A stretch of 64,000 nucleotides of DNA from Bretschneidera sinensis (Eukaryota; Streptophyta; Magnoliopsida; Brassicales; Akaniaceae): the NCBI GenBank assembly GCA_023935145.1, contig CM043702.1, positions 108,348,088 to 108,412,087 on the forward strand, written 5' to 3'. The notes below the pieces were generated by a model. The model did no database searches. It was not told the origin of the DNA and saw only the letters and a list, made by a program, of their open reading frames with translations. Positions 62,737-64,000 of the stretch are shown here, piece by piece. Positions within the stretch are counted from its first letter, which is position 1; each line of letters starts with the position of its first letter. The position numbers and the translations under genes were made by a program.

Positions 62737-64000
62737 TTATTCCCTCCTTGAAAAACATAGCTTGAATACATCCGCCACTGCTTCATTGCCAAATTCGGTG
62801 CTTCTATGCTTGGGAGGGGCCTCAAGGATGTCATCAGTAACATCCACAAATGCTGGCTCGATATATGCTTTGGTGAAGCCATGGGTGAAGGTGGACTCTA
62901 ATGGATTAAGGTGCTGGACCTTTTCCATGAACGAGTCCATCATGTATGCTTGTGCTTGATGGCTTTTAGCCACATCCTCTGATTTTTTCGTTGTTGGGAT
63001 GTGTATTGATTTACCACCAAGTGTCTCAATGGCATTCACCTCCTCCAAATTCTTTTGTGCTAGGTGTTGACCATGGGATATGGATTGAGCTTGAGCAGGA
63101 AACTTACCTCGCTCAGTCACACTCAAGTAGCTCATCAACTTGGACACTTGGCTCTTTATTTCTTTATGCTCTTCCATCACCTGCATAAATAATGCCTCAA
63201 ACCTTTGGTTTGTCTTACCCTGTGCCTCTATAAAGGCCTGTAAGGTGTCTTCTAGCGAGTTCCTAGAGGATGAGGGTGCATGATAAGGTGCAGGGGATGA
63301 TCTAGGGGGCTGTGCATGCTGGTTTTCAGATTTCCAGCTGAAGTTGGGGTGATTTCGCCACCCCGAGTTATAAGTGTTAGAGAAAGGTGCAAGAGGCTTT
63401 TTGTACATGCCTAAGGCATTACATTGTTCCTCATACAACCCTCTCATATTAGCAAATGTGGGGCATTCTTGGAGGAGATGATCTACCCCGCCACACACAA
63501 AACATGGTTCAAAAGATTTTGCATGATTAATCACGTGTGTTGGCTTTAAGCTCTTAGTTAACTCATTTATCTCCCTAGTGAGCATCTTGATCTTGGCTCT
63601 AAGGTTATCCTCTTCCTTAAGATGGTAAATTCCACCACCATTTGGGTGCCCTATAGGCCATGACCTATTTGTGCTTTCAATAGCACTTGGTCCAGTCCAA
63701 GTGTGAGCTTTTTCAGCAAGCTCATTGAGGTACTCTATGGCCTCATCAGGATCTTTCTCTAAAAACCCACCATTACACATCATCTCTACGAATATAAGCT
63801 CTCTATAGGTAAGTTCCTCATAGAAATAGCTCACTAAGCGCCAACTCTCATACCCATGGTGAGGGCACATACTCAATAACTCCTTAAATCTCTCCCAAGA
63901 CTAATATAAAGTCTCACTATCCTTTTGTGCAAAGGTCGAGATTTGCCTTTTCAAAGTGTTGGTCTTATGTTGGGGAAAGTATTTGTTAAAGAAAGCCCGA
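62737..64000 (-). pseudogene. Gag of the gag-only element, copy 2 (cut by the window edge)
   Basis: The frame 63876-62737 is open for 379 residues from SMCPHHGYESW through the zinc knuckle CFVCGGVDHLLQEC to FKLCFSRRE. Just upstream, at 63901-63903, lies the same TAG as in copy 1; the N-terminal half continues past the right edge. The stop and the frameshift seen in the C-terminal part of copy 1 are absent here. Confidence 0.85.

Larger units (their letters stand above)
54571..64000 (-). mobile_element. Tandem array of a gag-only Athila-related element (TR-GAG-like)
   Basis: Order on the plus strand: LTR (54571-56082), interior (56083-59593), LTR (59594-61106), interior (61107 to the window edge). 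All units are on the minus strand. Each interior has a primer-binding site, a gag frame and an untranslated part but no protease, RT or integrase, so the element depends on others to move. The copies are very similar at every point compared. The middle LTR is shared, the pattern expected from unequal recombination between LTRs. Confidence 0.87.

Overview
The window looks like nuclear DNA of a flowering plant, probably a eudicot. It holds one spliced plant gene, and most of the remainder is LTR retrotransposon sequence of Ty1/Copia and Ty3/Gypsy type, with a LINE fragment and several MITE-like elements. No bacterial or viral operon, rRNA gene, tRNA gene or CRISPR array was seen. The species cannot be told from the sequence alone.

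Host gene. On the minus strand, 45340 to 26792, eleven exons with consistent phases (261, 85, 141, 114, 98, 80, 106, 128, 124, 57 and 84 bp) join into a 425-residue RGLG-type E3 ubiquitin ligase. It has an N-terminal MGNLFS myristoylation signal, a copine/vWA domain with a DxTxS metal site, and a C-terminal C3HC4 RING finger. No stop or frameshift was found. Intron 6 appears to use a GC donor.

Intron 1 of this gene (about 11.6 kb) carries a complete, apparently very young LTR element at 35067-42837. Its two 768-bp LTRs look identical by eye, and it is flanked by the target-site duplication ATAGA. It has a primer-binding site and a polypurine tract but no gag or pol. Its interior is almost entirely three consecutive satellite arrays with units of 53, 125 and 49 bp; the 125-bp array shows higher-order periodicity.

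Left flank (1-26131). In order: a minus-strand Sirevirus-type Copia element with an extra ORF after pol and a cluster of 14-bp palindromes; a minus-strand Athila-type Gypsy element with an internal deletion, whose 3' LTR meets the Sirevirus at an inverted LTR fragment; the 3' half of a plus-strand chromovirus; Athila/Tat-type LTRs and a gag remnant on the plus strand; and a minus-strand LINE lacking its reverse transcriptase.

Right flank (46200-64000). A small MITE, degenerate Copia elements on the minus strand, a Sirevirus-like LTR piece with its own palindromes, a long chromovirus LTR fragment, and a tandem LTR-internal-LTR-internal array of a gag-only (TR-GAG-like) Athila relative. Both copies of that relative share the same amber codon in gag.

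The points most worth following up are the satellite-filled non-autonomous element inside an intact ubiquitin-ligase gene, the 14-bp palindromes centred on TCGA that recur in both Copia and Gypsy elements, and the tandem gag-only array. Coordinates of exons, LTRs and motifs were read by eye; copy numbers and identities are estimates.
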